From the NCBI RefSeq assembly GCF_003131185.1, contig NZ_QFFU01000020.1, positions 1 to 64,000 on the forward strand: 64,000 bases of DNA, read 5' to 3'. The DNA comes from Pseudomonas ovata (GTDB lineage: Bacteria > Pseudomonadota > Gammaproteobacteria > Pseudomonadales > Pseudomonadaceae). Positions 1 to 9,974 of this stretch are shown here, in pieces; within the stretch, counting starts at the first letter, position 1; every line of letters begins with the position of its first letter. The notes under the pieces were generated by a model. The model did not search any database. It was not told where the DNA came from and was given only the letters and a program-made list of their open reading frames with translations. The position numbers and the translations under genes are program-made.

Positions 1-32
1 CCACCGCGGCTAAAGCGAACCGCTCCTACGCT
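1..32. repeat. Partial REP-like repeat (third family)
   Basis: The window opens inside a short inverted repeat ending in CCGCTCCTACG. The same style (CGCGGCTGAAGCCGCTCCTAC) occurs at 13270-13299 and 59956-59976, so this is probably the truncated end of the same dispersed palindrome family. No gene is visible in 1-286; the remainder holds a composite repeat and the acs leader. Confidence 0.5.
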
Positions 33-41
33 GTAAACACC

Positions 42-193
42 GTAGGAGCGCGCTCTGCCCGCGACCGGCTGCGTTAGCAGTCGTAAATTTGTGGCGTTTC
101 ATAGATCCCTGATGGGTTTGCCGTCGTAAATTTGTGGCGTTTCGCAGATTTTGCGAGCGCTGCGCACTCGGTCGCGGGCAAGCGCGCTCCTAC
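42..193. repeat. Composite REP-type repeat, copy 1
   Basis: Starts with GTAGGAGCGCGCTCTGCCCG and ends with the inverted GGCAAGCGCGCTCCTAC. The interior carries two direct copies of a CGTAAATTTGTGGCGTTTC motif, the second followed by GAGCGCTGCGCACTC, a small hairpin. It lies upstream of acs. Nine related copies occur in the window (copy 2 at 2247, 3 at 5056, 4 at 6888, 5 at 23193, 6 at 26677, 7 at 35509, 8 at 40488, 9 at 49403, 10 at 58318). Confidence 0.9.
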
Positions 194-286
194 TGGGGTC
201 CGTATCATCCGGCCAGGCGTCGTTGAACCCTCCTCCAGTGACATGACTCCTATTCTTGTAGGCCCCTCAAGAACAAGGAAAACGTC

Positions 287-2224
<1,938 letters not shown>

Positions 2225-2246
2225 CACCCCGCCGGCTTACCCCCCC

Positions 2247-2354
2247 GTAGGAGCCCGCTTGCCGGCGACCGGCTGCGTTAGCAGTCGTAAATTTGTGGCG
2301 TTTCGCAGATTTTTCGAGCGCTACGCACTCGATCGCCGGCAAGCCGCCTCCCAC
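2247..2354. repeat. Composite REP-type repeat, copy 2 (hybrid ends)
   Basis: Short 108-bp copy with a single CGTAAATTTGTGGCGTTTC motif. Its left end reads GTAGGAGCCCGCTTGCCGGC and its right end GGCAAGCCGCCTCCCAC, so the ends resemble the other REP family of this window (GTGGGAGGCGGCTTGCCGGC) while the interior is of the composite type. It follows the acs stop codon by about 20 bases. Confidence 0.85.
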
Positions 2355-2442
2355 AAGTGCCGATGCCTCGACCCCGCCGGCTTACGCCCCCGCGCCCCTG
2401 CAACGGTATACTCCAGGCCTGTATCGATTCTGATAAGAGCCC

Positions 2443-3312
2443 ATGGAATTCATTCGTCGTCGTATCGAAACCCAGGTCCTGAGCCTCACCGGCCTGGCCC
2501 TGGGGCAACTGGACCTGGAAAACCCCAAGGGCGACCCCGGCCTGTTCGGCCCGCAATCGGTGTGCTGGCGGGTCAACAGCGACTTCACCAGCATGCTGAT
2601 CGGCGGCATCGGTGCCTTGATGCTGCAAACCCTGCACCCGCTGGCCCTGGCCGGGGTCTGGGACCACTCCAGCTTTCGCCAGGACATGCTTGGCCGCCTG
2701 CGGCGCACCGGGCAGTTCATCTCGGGCACCACCTTCGGCTCGACGCACGACGCGCAATGGCTGATCGACAAAGTGCGCACCATTCACCTGCGCGTCACCG
2801 GCACCGCCCCTGACGGGCGCCCTTACGCCGCCAGCGACCCGGCCCTGCTGACCTGGGTGCATGTCGCCGAAGTCAGCAGCTTCATGGCCGCGCACCTGCG
2901 CTACGTCAACCCGCACCTGTCGATTGCCGAGCAGGACGCCTACTTCACCGAAACCGCCCATGTGGCTGAACAACTGGGCGCGCGTGACGTGCCGCATTCG
3001 GCGCAGGCTATTGCCGACTATTTGCAGGCCATCCGCAGCGAACTGGTGTGCACCGAGCGCAGCCATGAAGTAATCCGCCTGCTGCTCGAAGAGCCAGCGC
3101 CCAACCGCCTGGTCAAGCCGTTCGGCGCGCTGATGATGCAGGCCGGCATCGACCTGCTGCCCGACTGGGCCAGCCAGATGCTGGCCATCGAACAAGGTCC
3201 GACCAAACGCACGCTGGTCCGTGCCGGCGTACGCCGGGTCGCCCCGGTGCTGCGCTGGGCGGTGCGCAACGGCTCGGCCAACCGGGCGCGGCGGCGCATG
3301 GGGGTCGAATGA
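2443..3312 (+). CDS. MpaB-family (DUF2236) oxygenase-like protein
   Basis: A 289-residue protein of the DUF2236/MpaB family, whose characterised relatives include the rubber oxygenase Lcp and mycophenolic-acid MpaB; many bind haem, but no bacterial role is settled for this short branch. Visible family features are the N-terminal WRVNSDFTSMLIGG stretch, LLQTLHPLALAGVWDHS at about residues 60-80 and a Thr/Arg/His-containing segment TWVHVAEVSSFMAAH near 140, where His could serve as haem ligand (inference). No signal peptide. The gene stands alone between acs and an AraC regulator in the same direction. Family assignment is good; substrate and activity are unknown. Confidence 0.75.
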   Translation: MEFIRRRIETQVLSLTGLALGQLDLENPKGDPGLFGPQSVCWRVNSDFTSMLIGGIGALMLQTLHPLALAGVWDHSSFRQDMLGRLRRTGQFISGTTFGSTHDAQWLIDKVRTIHLRVTGTAPDGRPYAASDPALLTWVHVAEVSSFMAAHLRYVNPHLSIAEQDAYFTETAHVAEQLGARDVPHSAQAIADYLQAIRSELVCTERSHEVIRLLLEEPAPNRLVKPFGALMMQAGIDLLPDWASQMLAIEQGPTKRTLVRAGVRRVAPVLRWAVRNGSANRARRRMGVE

Positions 3313-3416
3313 GCCAGGCTGCACAAATCTTCTAGATTCGCTCCTGAGTACGCAGGCCATACTGCACAACGGGCGGATGGCGCGCCCGCGCAATGTTCAT
3401 CGACAGGCAAGCCCGC

Positions 3417-4256
3417 ATGGCCACAGACCACTGGATCACCCTGAAACTGGACGCCGAGACCGGTATCGAGACGATCCGTGCGCACTTCACCGGCCACGCC
3501 TACGACCCGCACTGGCACGACAGCTACCTGATCGGCATCACCGAACAGGGCGTGCAGCAGTTCAACTGCCGCCGACAATTGCACAACAGCCTTCCGGGCC
3601 AGGCCTTCATGCTGGAGCCTTGCGAAGTGCACGACGGTAACGCCCCGGCGCCGGACGGTTTCACCTATTCGATGCTGTACCTGCAACCGCACTGGCTCGA
3701 CGCCCAGATGCGCGCCCTGTTTGAAGACGCCCCGGCTCATTGCCTGCCCGGCTTCAGCCATACGCTGGCCTGCGAGCCGGCCCTGGTGCAGCACATCGCC
3801 CGCGCCTTTGCCGCGCTGCATCACCAGGACCTGCGCATTGTGCGCCACGCCGCGCTGGACGACCTGCTCGAAACCCTGAGCCGCACCCTGCACTGGCGGG
3901 CGCCCGGCCCCGAGCCGCTGCGCCTGCCCAGCGTGGCGATCAAGGCCCGTGAATACCTGCATGCGCATGTCGAGCAAGACATCGGCCTGGACGATCTGGC
4001 CGGCGCCACCGGCGTCGACCGCTTTCGTTTGTCGCGTGCCTTCAAGGCGGCCTACGGCCTGGCGCCGCATGCGTACCTGGTGCAACTGCGCCTGAGCCTG
4101 GCGCGCAAGCTGCTGCGCCAGGGCCTGACTCCGGCCGATGTCGCCGCCGCCCTGGGCTTTGCCGACCAGAGCCATCTGGGCCGCTGGTTCCGCCGCGCTT
4201 ATGGCCTGAGCCCGGCCCGCTACCGCAGCCACTGCACAAACCTTCCAGACCGCTGA
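3417..4256 (+). CDS. AraC-family transcriptional regulator
   Basis: About 279 residues from the ATG at 3417 (an in-frame ATG at 3393 would add eight residues). The N-terminal half is an AraC cupin-like sensor domain (HWHDSYLIGITEQGVQQFNCR), and the last ~100 residues form the double helix-turn-helix domain, ending in the classic ADVAAALGFADQSHLGRWF and YGLSPARYR motifs. The lysE-type exporter begins 45 bases after its stop codon in the same direction, so it probably controls that exporter in response to an amino acid or related ligand (inference from context). The inducer cannot be read from the sequence. Confidence 0.85.
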   Translation: MATDHWITLKLDAETGIETIRAHFTGHAYDPHWHDSYLIGITEQGVQQFNCRRQLHNSLPGQAFMLEPCEVHDGNAPAPDGFTYSMLYLQPHWLDAQMRALFEDAPAHCLPGFSHTLACEPALVQHIARAFAALHHQDLRIVRHAALDDLLETLSRTLHWRAPGPEPLRLPSVAIKAREYLHAHVEQDIGLDDLAGATGVDRFRLSRAFKAAYGLAPHAYLVQLRLSLARKLLRQGLTPADVAAALGFADQSHLGRWFRRAYGLSPARYRSHCTNLPDR

Positions 4257-4301
4257 GCCTGGGGCCGCGACAATCGCCGCCTGCCTTAGTGGAGCCTGCC
4301 G

Positions 4302-4922
4302 ATGACCCAGTACCTGCCCTTCATTGCCTTTGCCTTCGTCGCCTCGATCACCCCGGGCCCGACCAATATCCTGGTGCTCAGCCACAGCGCCCTGCACGGC
4401 CTGCTGGCCGCCTTGCGCATCACCCTTGGCGCCTGCGCGGGTGCCGCGCTGATCGTGCTGCTGGTCGGCCTGGGCCTGGGGGAAATCCTGCAAAGCCTGC
4501 CTGGGCTGCAGACCGCTATGACCTGGGCCGGTGTGGCCTGGATCAGCCGCCTGGCCTGGCAACTGTGGCGCAGCGCACCCGCGTCCCTGACGCCAGACAC
4601 CGCCAGCCAGCTCCTCGGCGCCTGGAGCGGCGCCAGTCTGCAAGCGATCAACCCCAAGACCTGGCTCATGGCTTTGGCGGTGATCAGCGTATTCGCCGGC
4701 ACCGACGCCCGTGCCCACGAATATGGCCTGCATGCGGCCATCTTCTTCCTGGTGGCCCTGCCGTGCCTGACAGCCTGGGCGCTGGTGGGCCAGGGCGCCG
4801 CCCGCCTGCTGACCCACCCCCGCGCCCAGCAACGCTTCAACCGCGCCATGGCACTGCTGTTACTGGTGTCGGCCTGGGCCAGCGTCATCCCGGTTTCACA
4901 GGTGATTGCGCTCTATCACTGA
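4302..4922 (+). CDS. LysE/RhtB-family exporter
   Basis: A 206-residue inner-membrane protein of the LysE/RhtB family, which exports amino acids or small metabolites by proton exchange. The N-terminal signature SITPGPTNILVLSHSALHG is in place, followed by five to six hydrophobic segments, and INPKTWLMALAVIS around residues 115-130 matches the family's second conserved block. Downstream of, and codirectional with, an AraC-type regulator, a common regulator-exporter pairing. The exported compound is unknown. Confidence 0.87.
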   Translation: MTQYLPFIAFAFVASITPGPTNILVLSHSALHGLLAALRITLGACAGAALIVLLVGLGLGEILQSLPGLQTAMTWAGVAWISRLAWQLWRSAPASLTPDTASQLLGAWSGASLQAINPKTWLMALAVISVFAGTDARAHEYGLHAAIFFLVALPCLTAWALVGQGAARLLTHPRAQQRFNRAMALLLLVSAWASVIPVSQVIALYH

Positions 4923-5055
4923 CACAACACCGTTGCTCAGCAGAACAAGACCTGGGGCAGAGACCGACCGGTGCTCCGGTTGCCGGCGATGACGGCGAAA
5001 CAGACACAGCAGATTCGTCGACCGCCACACACCCTTACGGCAAACCAGGACCCCA

Positions 5056-5196
5056 GTAGGAGCGCGCTTGCCCGCGACCGAGTGCGAAGCGCTCGCAGAA
5101 ATTGTGTAGACGCTGAAAATTTACGACTATCAATCTGCGAAACGCTGAAAATTTACGACTGCTAACGCAGCCGGTCGCGGGCAAGCGCGCTCCTAC
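5056..5196. repeat. Composite REP-type repeat, copy 3
   Basis: 141-bp copy lying in the 322-base gap (4923-5244) between the convergent lysE-type and gabP genes, which holds no gene. Here the GAGTGCG-type end is on the left and the CTGCGTTAGCAG-type end on the right, that is, the element is inverted relative to copy 1. Its interior motif is the TCAGCG variant (CGCTGAAAATTTACGACT in this orientation). The sequence after the right end contains GTGAATCAAAAATCCAGCA, resembling the AT-rich flanks of copies 5 and 6. Confidence 0.9.
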
Positions 5197-5244
5197 AAGG
5201 GTGAATCAAAAATCCAGCAAGATCAGCAGGATGAGCGCAGCCCA

Positions 5245-6645
5245 TCAAGCCCCTTCCGCCACTCCACCCGGCTCATCCCGCCGCCCATGCCGGCGTGCCA
5301 TGACAATCCCGAGCAGCGAGATCACCAGCGCCAGGCCGATGGTCGAGGTGATCTCGGCGCGGTGTTCCGGGGTGATCATCATCACGATCAGCGCCGCACT
5401 GATGAAAATGATCACCGCATAGGTCAGCCACGGAAACAGCCACATCGGCAGGGCAATCTCGGCGTTCTGCCGGACCAGCATGCGCCGCATGCGCAGCTGC
5501 GAAACCGCGATCACCAGGTACACCAGCAAGGCAATGGCACCGGAGCTGGCCAGCAGGAAATCAAACAGCCCCGAAGGCGCGAAGTAACTGACCACCGTAA
5601 TCACCGCACCCAGAATCGTGCTGGCAAACACCGCCGTGCGCGGCACACCCACTTTCGAGGTCACGCGCACGGCCGCCGGCGCTTCACCGCGCTTGCCCAG
5701 CGAATACAGCATGCGTGAAGAAATGTAGATCGAGGAATTCATGCAGCTGCCGACCGCAACCAGCACCACCACGTCGACCAGGAACTTGGCGAACGGAATG
5801 TCCATGAGTTCCAGCGCCCGCTGATAAGACCCCACCACCGCCAGTTGCGGGTCGTTCCACGGCACCACGGAAATGATCACGAATACCGACAGGATATAAA
5901 ACACGCCGATCCGCCAGATCACCGAGCGCGTGGCGCGGGCAATATTCCTGGCCGGATGGCTGGACTCGGCGGCGGCAATGGTCACGGCCTCAGTGCCGAT
6001 AAAACTGAACATCACTGTGATGAACGCGCCCACCACGGCGGAATAACCATTGGGCGCGAAGCCGCCATGGTTCTCCATCAATGTGCTCAAGCCACTGACT
6101 TCGCGCCCTGGCAACCAGCCCATCAGCACGGCAAAGCCCAGGCTGATAAAGCCGATAATGGCCGCGACCTTGAACAACGCGAACCAGAACTCGAATTCGC
6201 CGTACTTGGCGACGCTGAACAGGTTGGTCGCCGCCAGCAGAATGATCGACAGCAAGGCAAACAGCCAGGCATCGACCTGCGGAAACCACTGGTTGAGCAC
6301 ATGCCCCGCCGCCAGTGCCTCGATGGGAATCACCAGGACCCAGAACCACCAGTACAACCAACCAATGGTAAACCCCGCCCACGGGCCGATGGCCTGGTCG
6401 GCGTAGGTCGAAAACGAACCAGTATCGGGATTGGCCACCGCCATCTCACCGAGCATGCGCATCACCAGCACCACCAGCAAACCGGCACAGGCGTAAGAAA
6501 GGATGGTGGCCGGGCCGGCGGCGGCAATGGCATGGCCGGAGCCGACAAACAGACCGGCGCCGATAATGCCGGCAATGGATAACATCGTGACATGACGCGG
6601 CTTGAAACCTTGCGCCAGTTGACCGCTGGAGTCGGGGCTGATCAT
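5245..6645 (-). CDS. gabP: Amino acid permease, GABA permease type
   Basis: A 466-residue inner-membrane transporter of the amino acid-polyamine-organocation superfamily. The first helix carries the substrate-binding GIIGAGLFVGSG motif (about residues 25-36), and GEMAVANPDTGSFSTYAD and the GFTIGWLYWWFWVLVIP helix are typical of the GabP/AnsP subgroup; twelve hydrophobic segments can be followed. The ATG at 6645 (MISPDSSG) is preferred over an upstream in-frame ATG at 6720 because the extra 25 residues are basic and non-conserved. GabP is the closest match by eye, but a related proline or aromatic permease is possible. Confidence 0.8.
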   Translation of the reverse strand: MISPDSSGQLAQGFKPRHVTMLSIAGIIGAGLFVGSGHAIAAAGPATILSYACAGLLVVLVMRMLGEMAVANPDTGSFSTYADQAIGPWAGFTIGWLYWWFWVLVIPIEALAAGHVLNQWFPQVDAWLFALLSIILLAATNLFSVAKYGEFEFWFALFKVAAIIGFISLGFAVLMGWLPGREVSGLSTLMENHGGFAPNGYSAVVGAFITVMFSFIGTEAVTIAAAESSHPARNIARATRSVIWRIGVFYILSVFVIISVVPWNDPQLAVVGSYQRALELMDIPFAKFLVDVVVLVAVGSCMNSSIYISSRMLYSLGKRGEAPAAVRVTSKVGVPRTAVFASTILGAVITVVSYFAPSGLFDFLLASSGAIALLVYLVIAVSQLRMRRMLVRQNAEIALPMWLFPWLTYAVIIFISAALIVMMITPEHRAEITSTIGLALVISLLGIVMARRHGRRDEPGGVAEGA

Positions 6646-7127
6646 GGGTCTTGTTCTTCTCTTTCTGACGGTGAGTGCTGTCGAAGCGGCGCACCTTACA
6701 CGCTGTCGCACGGCTAACACACGCCAGCGAACGCCAATGAAAACGCCCCGCCACCTTACCCCCGGGCCACACCGGACAAATTATCCGAGTGCGGCACAGA
6801 CAGAAACCAATCACGACACCCGCCCGCCCACGAAATGTCACACCCACGTCACTGACACAACGCTACCGCACAACCACACGGACCGCTGTAGGAGCGCGCT
6901 CTGCCCGCTACCGGCTGCGCAGCAGTCGTAAATTTTCAGCGTTTCATAAAACTCTATGAACGCTGAGCGCTCAATCGCAGGCAGCAGTCGTAAAATCTCA
7001 GCCTCTAATCAATATCCCCAAGCCAACCCCGCCCCCCTCAACAAAAACCAATCCCCAAAAAAAATGGCCACAGCTTGCGCCGCGACCAAAAAGGTGAGGA
7101 GAAAAGAACAGCTGAAATCAAAACCTG
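6646..7127. other. 482-base intergenic region, no gene seen
   Basis: Between the 5' end of gabP and the 3' end of the cupin gene. 6646-6887 is the gabP upstream region, without a promoter I can name. 6888-7000 is a decayed composite repeat. 7000-7127 is rich in A and C, with poly-A and poly-C runs, and has no open frame worth calling. Confidence 0.6.
6888..7000. repeat. Composite REP-type repeat, copy 4 (decayed)
   Basis: The left end GTAGGAGCGCGCTCTGCCCG is intact and is followed by CGGCTGCGCAGCAGTCGTAAATTTTCAGCGTTTC, written here as consecutive parts of the usual order. The right end has degenerated: only CGCTCAATCGCAGGCAGC is recognisable. The boundary at about 7000 is approximate. Confidence 0.7.
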
Positions 7128-7475
7128 TCAGGCAAACACGAAATACTTGCGCACCGTCTCGACCACTTCCCAGGTACCTTTCATACCCACTTCAACAATG
7201 AACTTGTCACCGGCCTTCAAGTGAATCGGCTCCTGGCCATCCGGGGTGATGATGCAATAGCCTTCCTGGAAATCGCAGTACTCCCACTTCACGTACTCCA
7301 CACGCCATTTGCCAGGCGTGCAGATCCACGTGCCCATGATCTTCGAGCCGTCTTCGGAGGTGTAGGCATTGAGGTTGACCGTATGCGGCTCGCCTTCGAT
7401 GCGCTCCCATTTGCAGGCGTCGACGACGGGCAATGGGGTGGTATCGCGCAGGACGGTGATGGTTTTTTGAGACAT
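7128..7475 (-). CDS. Small cupin-domain protein
   Basis: A 115-residue protein resembling the (S)-ureidoglycine aminohydrolase-type or DUF861 cupin fold: a single beta barrel with WRVEYVKWEYCDFQEGYCIITPDG followed by HLKAGDKFIVEVGMKGTWEVVE. The motif around EGYCIIT and the closing GTWEVVETVRKYFVF strand are typical of this enzyme-like family of unknown substrate. The ATG at 7475 is preferred over 7598 because the upstream 41 residues are proline/histidine rich and non-conserved. It stands alone, minus strand, downstream of pilA. No function is assigned. Confidence 0.75.
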   Translation of the reverse strand: MSQKTITVLRDTTPLPVVDACKWERIEGEPHTVNLNAYTSEDGSKIMGTWICTPGKWRVEYVKWEYCDFQEGYCIITPDGQEPIHLKAGDKFIVEVGMKGTWEVVETVRKYFVFA

Positions 7476-7577
7476 GGGAAGAGTGCCTGGATGAGTGGGG
7501 AATGTCATCGCAGGGTATGGGGTTGCGGGATGCGGGGGATGTCTGAAGTCGACGTTGGGTTGCTTGTTAGCGGCTCT

Positions 7578-7610
7578 GAAAAATTGAAGAGCCTGCATGA
7601 TTACAGGCTC
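7578..7610 (-). terminator. Rho-independent terminator of pilA
   Basis: On the minus strand a GAGCCTG / CAGGCTC stem with an 8-base loop is followed by TTCAATTTTT. It lies about 30 bases beyond the pilA stop codon and ahead of the cupin gene. Confidence 0.7.
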
Positions 7611-7641
7611 CTCTCAACACTTAAACAGAAAAAACTATTGC

Positions 7642-8055
7642 TTATCTGCAGAGGATAGGAACACCAGTTTGCACGGTAGTACAACCGCCTGTCCTAACCC
7701 AGGTTACGACTCCGTTAGCAAAGTTAGGAGTAAGTATCAAAGTAGAAGCAGCGTTTGTTGTTGCTGAAGGTGTTACTGTGATAACGCCATCTACAACGTT
7801 GACACTTCCAACATGGGTAGTTGCTTGAGTAGGAGGAATACCGTTAGTTCCTAGGTCACAGTTACCAATCACACCTGTTTCTTGAACGCACAATGCAACT
7901 GCATTTTGATAAGCATTGGCAACCGAAACCACTTCAGAAAAACGAGCGCGTGCGGTGTAGTCTTGATATTGAGGAATTGCGACTGCGGCCAAGATACCAA
8001 CGATAGCGACCACAATCATCAGTTCAATCAGCGTAAAGCCTTTTTGTGCATTCAT
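7642..8055 (-). CDS. pilA: Type IV major pilin precursor
   Basis: A 137-residue type IVa prepilin. The leader MNAQKG is cut by PilD before FTLIELMIVV, leaving N-terminal Phe (methylated) and the conserved Glu5; the hydrophobic helix continues to AIPQYQDYTARARF. Four cysteines are present: a pair spaced CX9C in the middle and a C-terminal CX10C pair that would form the D-region loop. AGGAG lies seven bases before the ATG. Transcribed divergently from pilB behind a sigma-54 promoter at 8101-8116. Base composition is clearly more AT-rich than the neighbours, as often seen for variable pilin genes. Major pilin is inferred from its position beside pilBCD. Confidence 0.92.
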   Translation of the reverse strand: MNAQKGFTLIELMIVVAIVGILAAVAIPQYQDYTARARFSEVVSVANAYQNAVALCVQETGVIGNCDLGTNGIPPTQATTHVGSVNVVDGVITVTPSATTNAASTLILTPNFANGVVTWVRTGGCTTVQTGVPILCR

Positions 8056-8100
8056 ATCTACTGCTCCTAGGCGTCAATTTGGGTGCCTTAACGAACAAAA

Positions 8101-8116
8101 AGCACAAAACGTGCCA
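8101..8116 (-). promoter_or_regulatory. Sigma-54 (-24/-12) promoter of pilA
   Basis: The minus strand reads TGGCACGTTTTGTGCT, matching the RpoN consensus TGGCACG-N4-TTGCW with correct GG-to-GC spacing and only one mismatch in the TTGC block. The start of transcription would be about 12 bases downstream, leaving a leader of roughly 35 bases. PilR, encoded at 25266, is the expected activator. Confidence 0.88.
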
Positions 8117-8186
8117 AAAATATCCAACCTAATGCTTGCTTCTTCTGCCTCTGGATTTTCAAACAATTTCAGAACAGCGCATTAAC

Positions 8187-8201
8187 TGACATTTTTTGTC
8201 A
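8187..8201. promoter_or_regulatory. TGACA-N5-TGTCA palindrome, candidate PilR site
   Basis: A perfect 5-base inverted repeat (TGACA, five T, TGTCA) about 75 bases upstream of the pilA sigma-54 promoter. Known PilR sites in P. aeruginosa contain TGTC-type half sites at a similar distance, so binding by PilR is likely but inferred. It also lies 74 bases before the pilB start codon. Confidence 0.5.
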
Positions 8202-8274
8202 CTCGCCTCATCCTCATTTGGCAGCACCGCCTGACTACGCTATAACCGACCCACTGTCTGTATCTGGTGGTTTT

Positions 8275-9972
8275 ATGTCTGATGTCGTCCTTAGCGGCCT
8301 GGCCAAGCAATTGGTTGAAGCCGAGCTGTTAACCGAAAAAGCGGCCCAGCAGGCCTATCAACAGGCACGCCGCGACAAGGTCTCGCTGGTCAGCTATCTG
8401 GTTCAGAGTCGCCAGGTGAAAAGCCTGACGCTGGCCGAGGTGGCCTCCGATCAGTTCGGTGTTCCTTTTTTCGACCTGAGCAGCCTCGACAAGGAAAGTC
8501 AGCCCAAAGGGCTGGTCAGCGAAAAGCTGGTACGTCAGCACCATGCCCTGCCTTTATGGCGACGTGGTAACAAACTGTTTATTGGTGTTTCGGACCCCAC
8601 CAATCATCAAGCGGTCACCGATATCCAGTTCAGTACCGGCCTGAATACCGAAGCCATTCTGGTTGAAGATGACAAGCTGAGCGACGCCATCGATAAGTTT
8701 TTCGATACCGGTAGCGCAATGGGTGATCTTGCCGATGTCGACCTGGGGCTGGATATAGAGCCGACCGACAATGTCAAGGAAACCAGTATCAGTTCAAAAG
8801 ACGATGCCGACGACGCTCCGGTCGTACGCTTCGTCAACAAGATGCTGCTCGATGCGATACGCATGGGGTCTTCGGATTTGCACTTCGAACCCTACGAAAA
8901 AGTCTTCCGGGTGCGCTTTCGTACCGACGGCATCTTGCACGAGGCCGCCAAACCGCCAATTCATCTGGCCGGACGCATCGCGGCGCGCCTGAAGGTCATG
9001 GCCAGCCTGGATATCTCTGAACGACGCAAGCCACAGGACGGTCGCGTCAAACTGAGAATCTCGACCAACAAAGCTATCGATTTTCGTATGAATACTTTGC
9101 CCACGCTGTGGGGCGAAAAAATCGTGATGCGGATTCTCGACCCGAGCAGTGCGCAGATGGGCATTGATGCCTTGGGTTATGAACCGGAGCAGAAAGCGCT
9201 GTACCTGGAAGCCTTGAAGCAGCCGCAAGGCATGATTCTGGTCACAGGCCCTACCGGTTCGGGCAAGACCGTGTCGCTGTACACCGGCCTGAATATCCTC
9301 AATACCGTGGACATTAATATCTCCACCGCCGAAGACCCGGTGGAGATCAATCTGGAAGGCATCAATCAGGTCAACGTCAACCCACGCCAGGGCATGGACT
9401 TTACCCAGGCCCTGCGCGCGTTTCTGCGTCAGGACCCTGATGTCATCATGGTTGGTGAGATTCGTGACCTGGAAACAGCCGAGATTGCAATCAAGGCCTC
9501 GCAGACCGGCCACTTGGTCCTGTCGACTTTGCACACCAATAGCGCGGCAGAAACCCTGACCCGCCTGCACCATATGGGCGTGGCGGCGTTCAATATCGCG
9601 ACAGCCATCAACCTGATCATTGCCCAGCGCCTGGCACGCAAGCTGTGTCCACATTGCAAGAAGGAAGTCGAAATCCCCAACGAGACCTTGCTCAAGGAAG
9701 GCTTTCCCGAAGCGCGTCTTGGCACGTTCAAGCTGTACGCCCCGGTCGGCTGCGATCACTGCAACGGCGGCTACCGGGGCCGCGTCGGCATTTATGAAGT
9801 CGTGAAGAAAACCCCCCAACTGGAGCGAATCATCATGGAAGAAGGTAACTCCCTGGATATTTCCGAGCAGATGCGCAAGGACGGTTTCAACGACCTGCGC
9901 ACCTCTGGCTTGATCAAGGCCATGCAAGGCATTACCAGCCTGGAAGAAATCAACCGGGTGACCAAGGATTAA
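8275..9972 (+). CDS. pilB: Type IV pilus assembly ATPase PilB
   Basis: Cytoplasmic hexameric ATPase that drives pilus extension. The 565-residue protein has the N-terminal MshEN-type domain (residues 1-160), then the motor domain with Walker A GPTGSGKT (325-332, Lys331), Asp box, Walker B DPDVIMVGEIRD with Glu395, the His box, and the zinc tetracysteine CPHC/CDHC (Cys458, 461, 493, 496). The ATG at 8275 gives the usual family length; a TTG 57 bases upstream is in frame but lacks conservation. First gene of pilB-pilC-pilD-coaE-yacG. Confidence 0.96.
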   Translation: MSDVVLSGLAKQLVEAELLTEKAAQQAYQQARRDKVSLVSYLVQSRQVKSLTLAEVASDQFGVPFFDLSSLDKESQPKGLVSEKLVRQHHALPLWRRGNKLFIGVSDPTNHQAVTDIQFSTGLNTEAILVEDDKLSDAIDKFFDTGSAMGDLADVDLGLDIEPTDNVKETSISSKDDADDAPVVRFVNKMLLDAIRMGSSDLHFEPYEKVFRVRFRTDGILHEAAKPPIHLAGRIAARLKVMASLDISERRKPQDGRVKLRISTNKAIDFRMNTLPTLWGEKIVMRILDPSSAQMGIDALGYEPEQKALYLEALKQPQGMILVTGPTGSGKTVSLYTGLNILNTVDINISTAEDPVEINLEGINQVNVNPRQGMDFTQALRAFLRQDPDVIMVGEIRDLETAEIAIKASQTGHLVLSTLHTNSAAETLTRLHHMGVAAFNIATAINLIIAQRLARKLCPHCKKEVEIPNETLLKEGFPEARLGTFKLYAPVGCDHCNGGYRGRVGIYEVVKKTPQLERIIMEEGNSLDISEQMRKDGFNDLRTSGLIKAMQGITSLEEINRVTKD

Positions 9973-9974
9973 GC

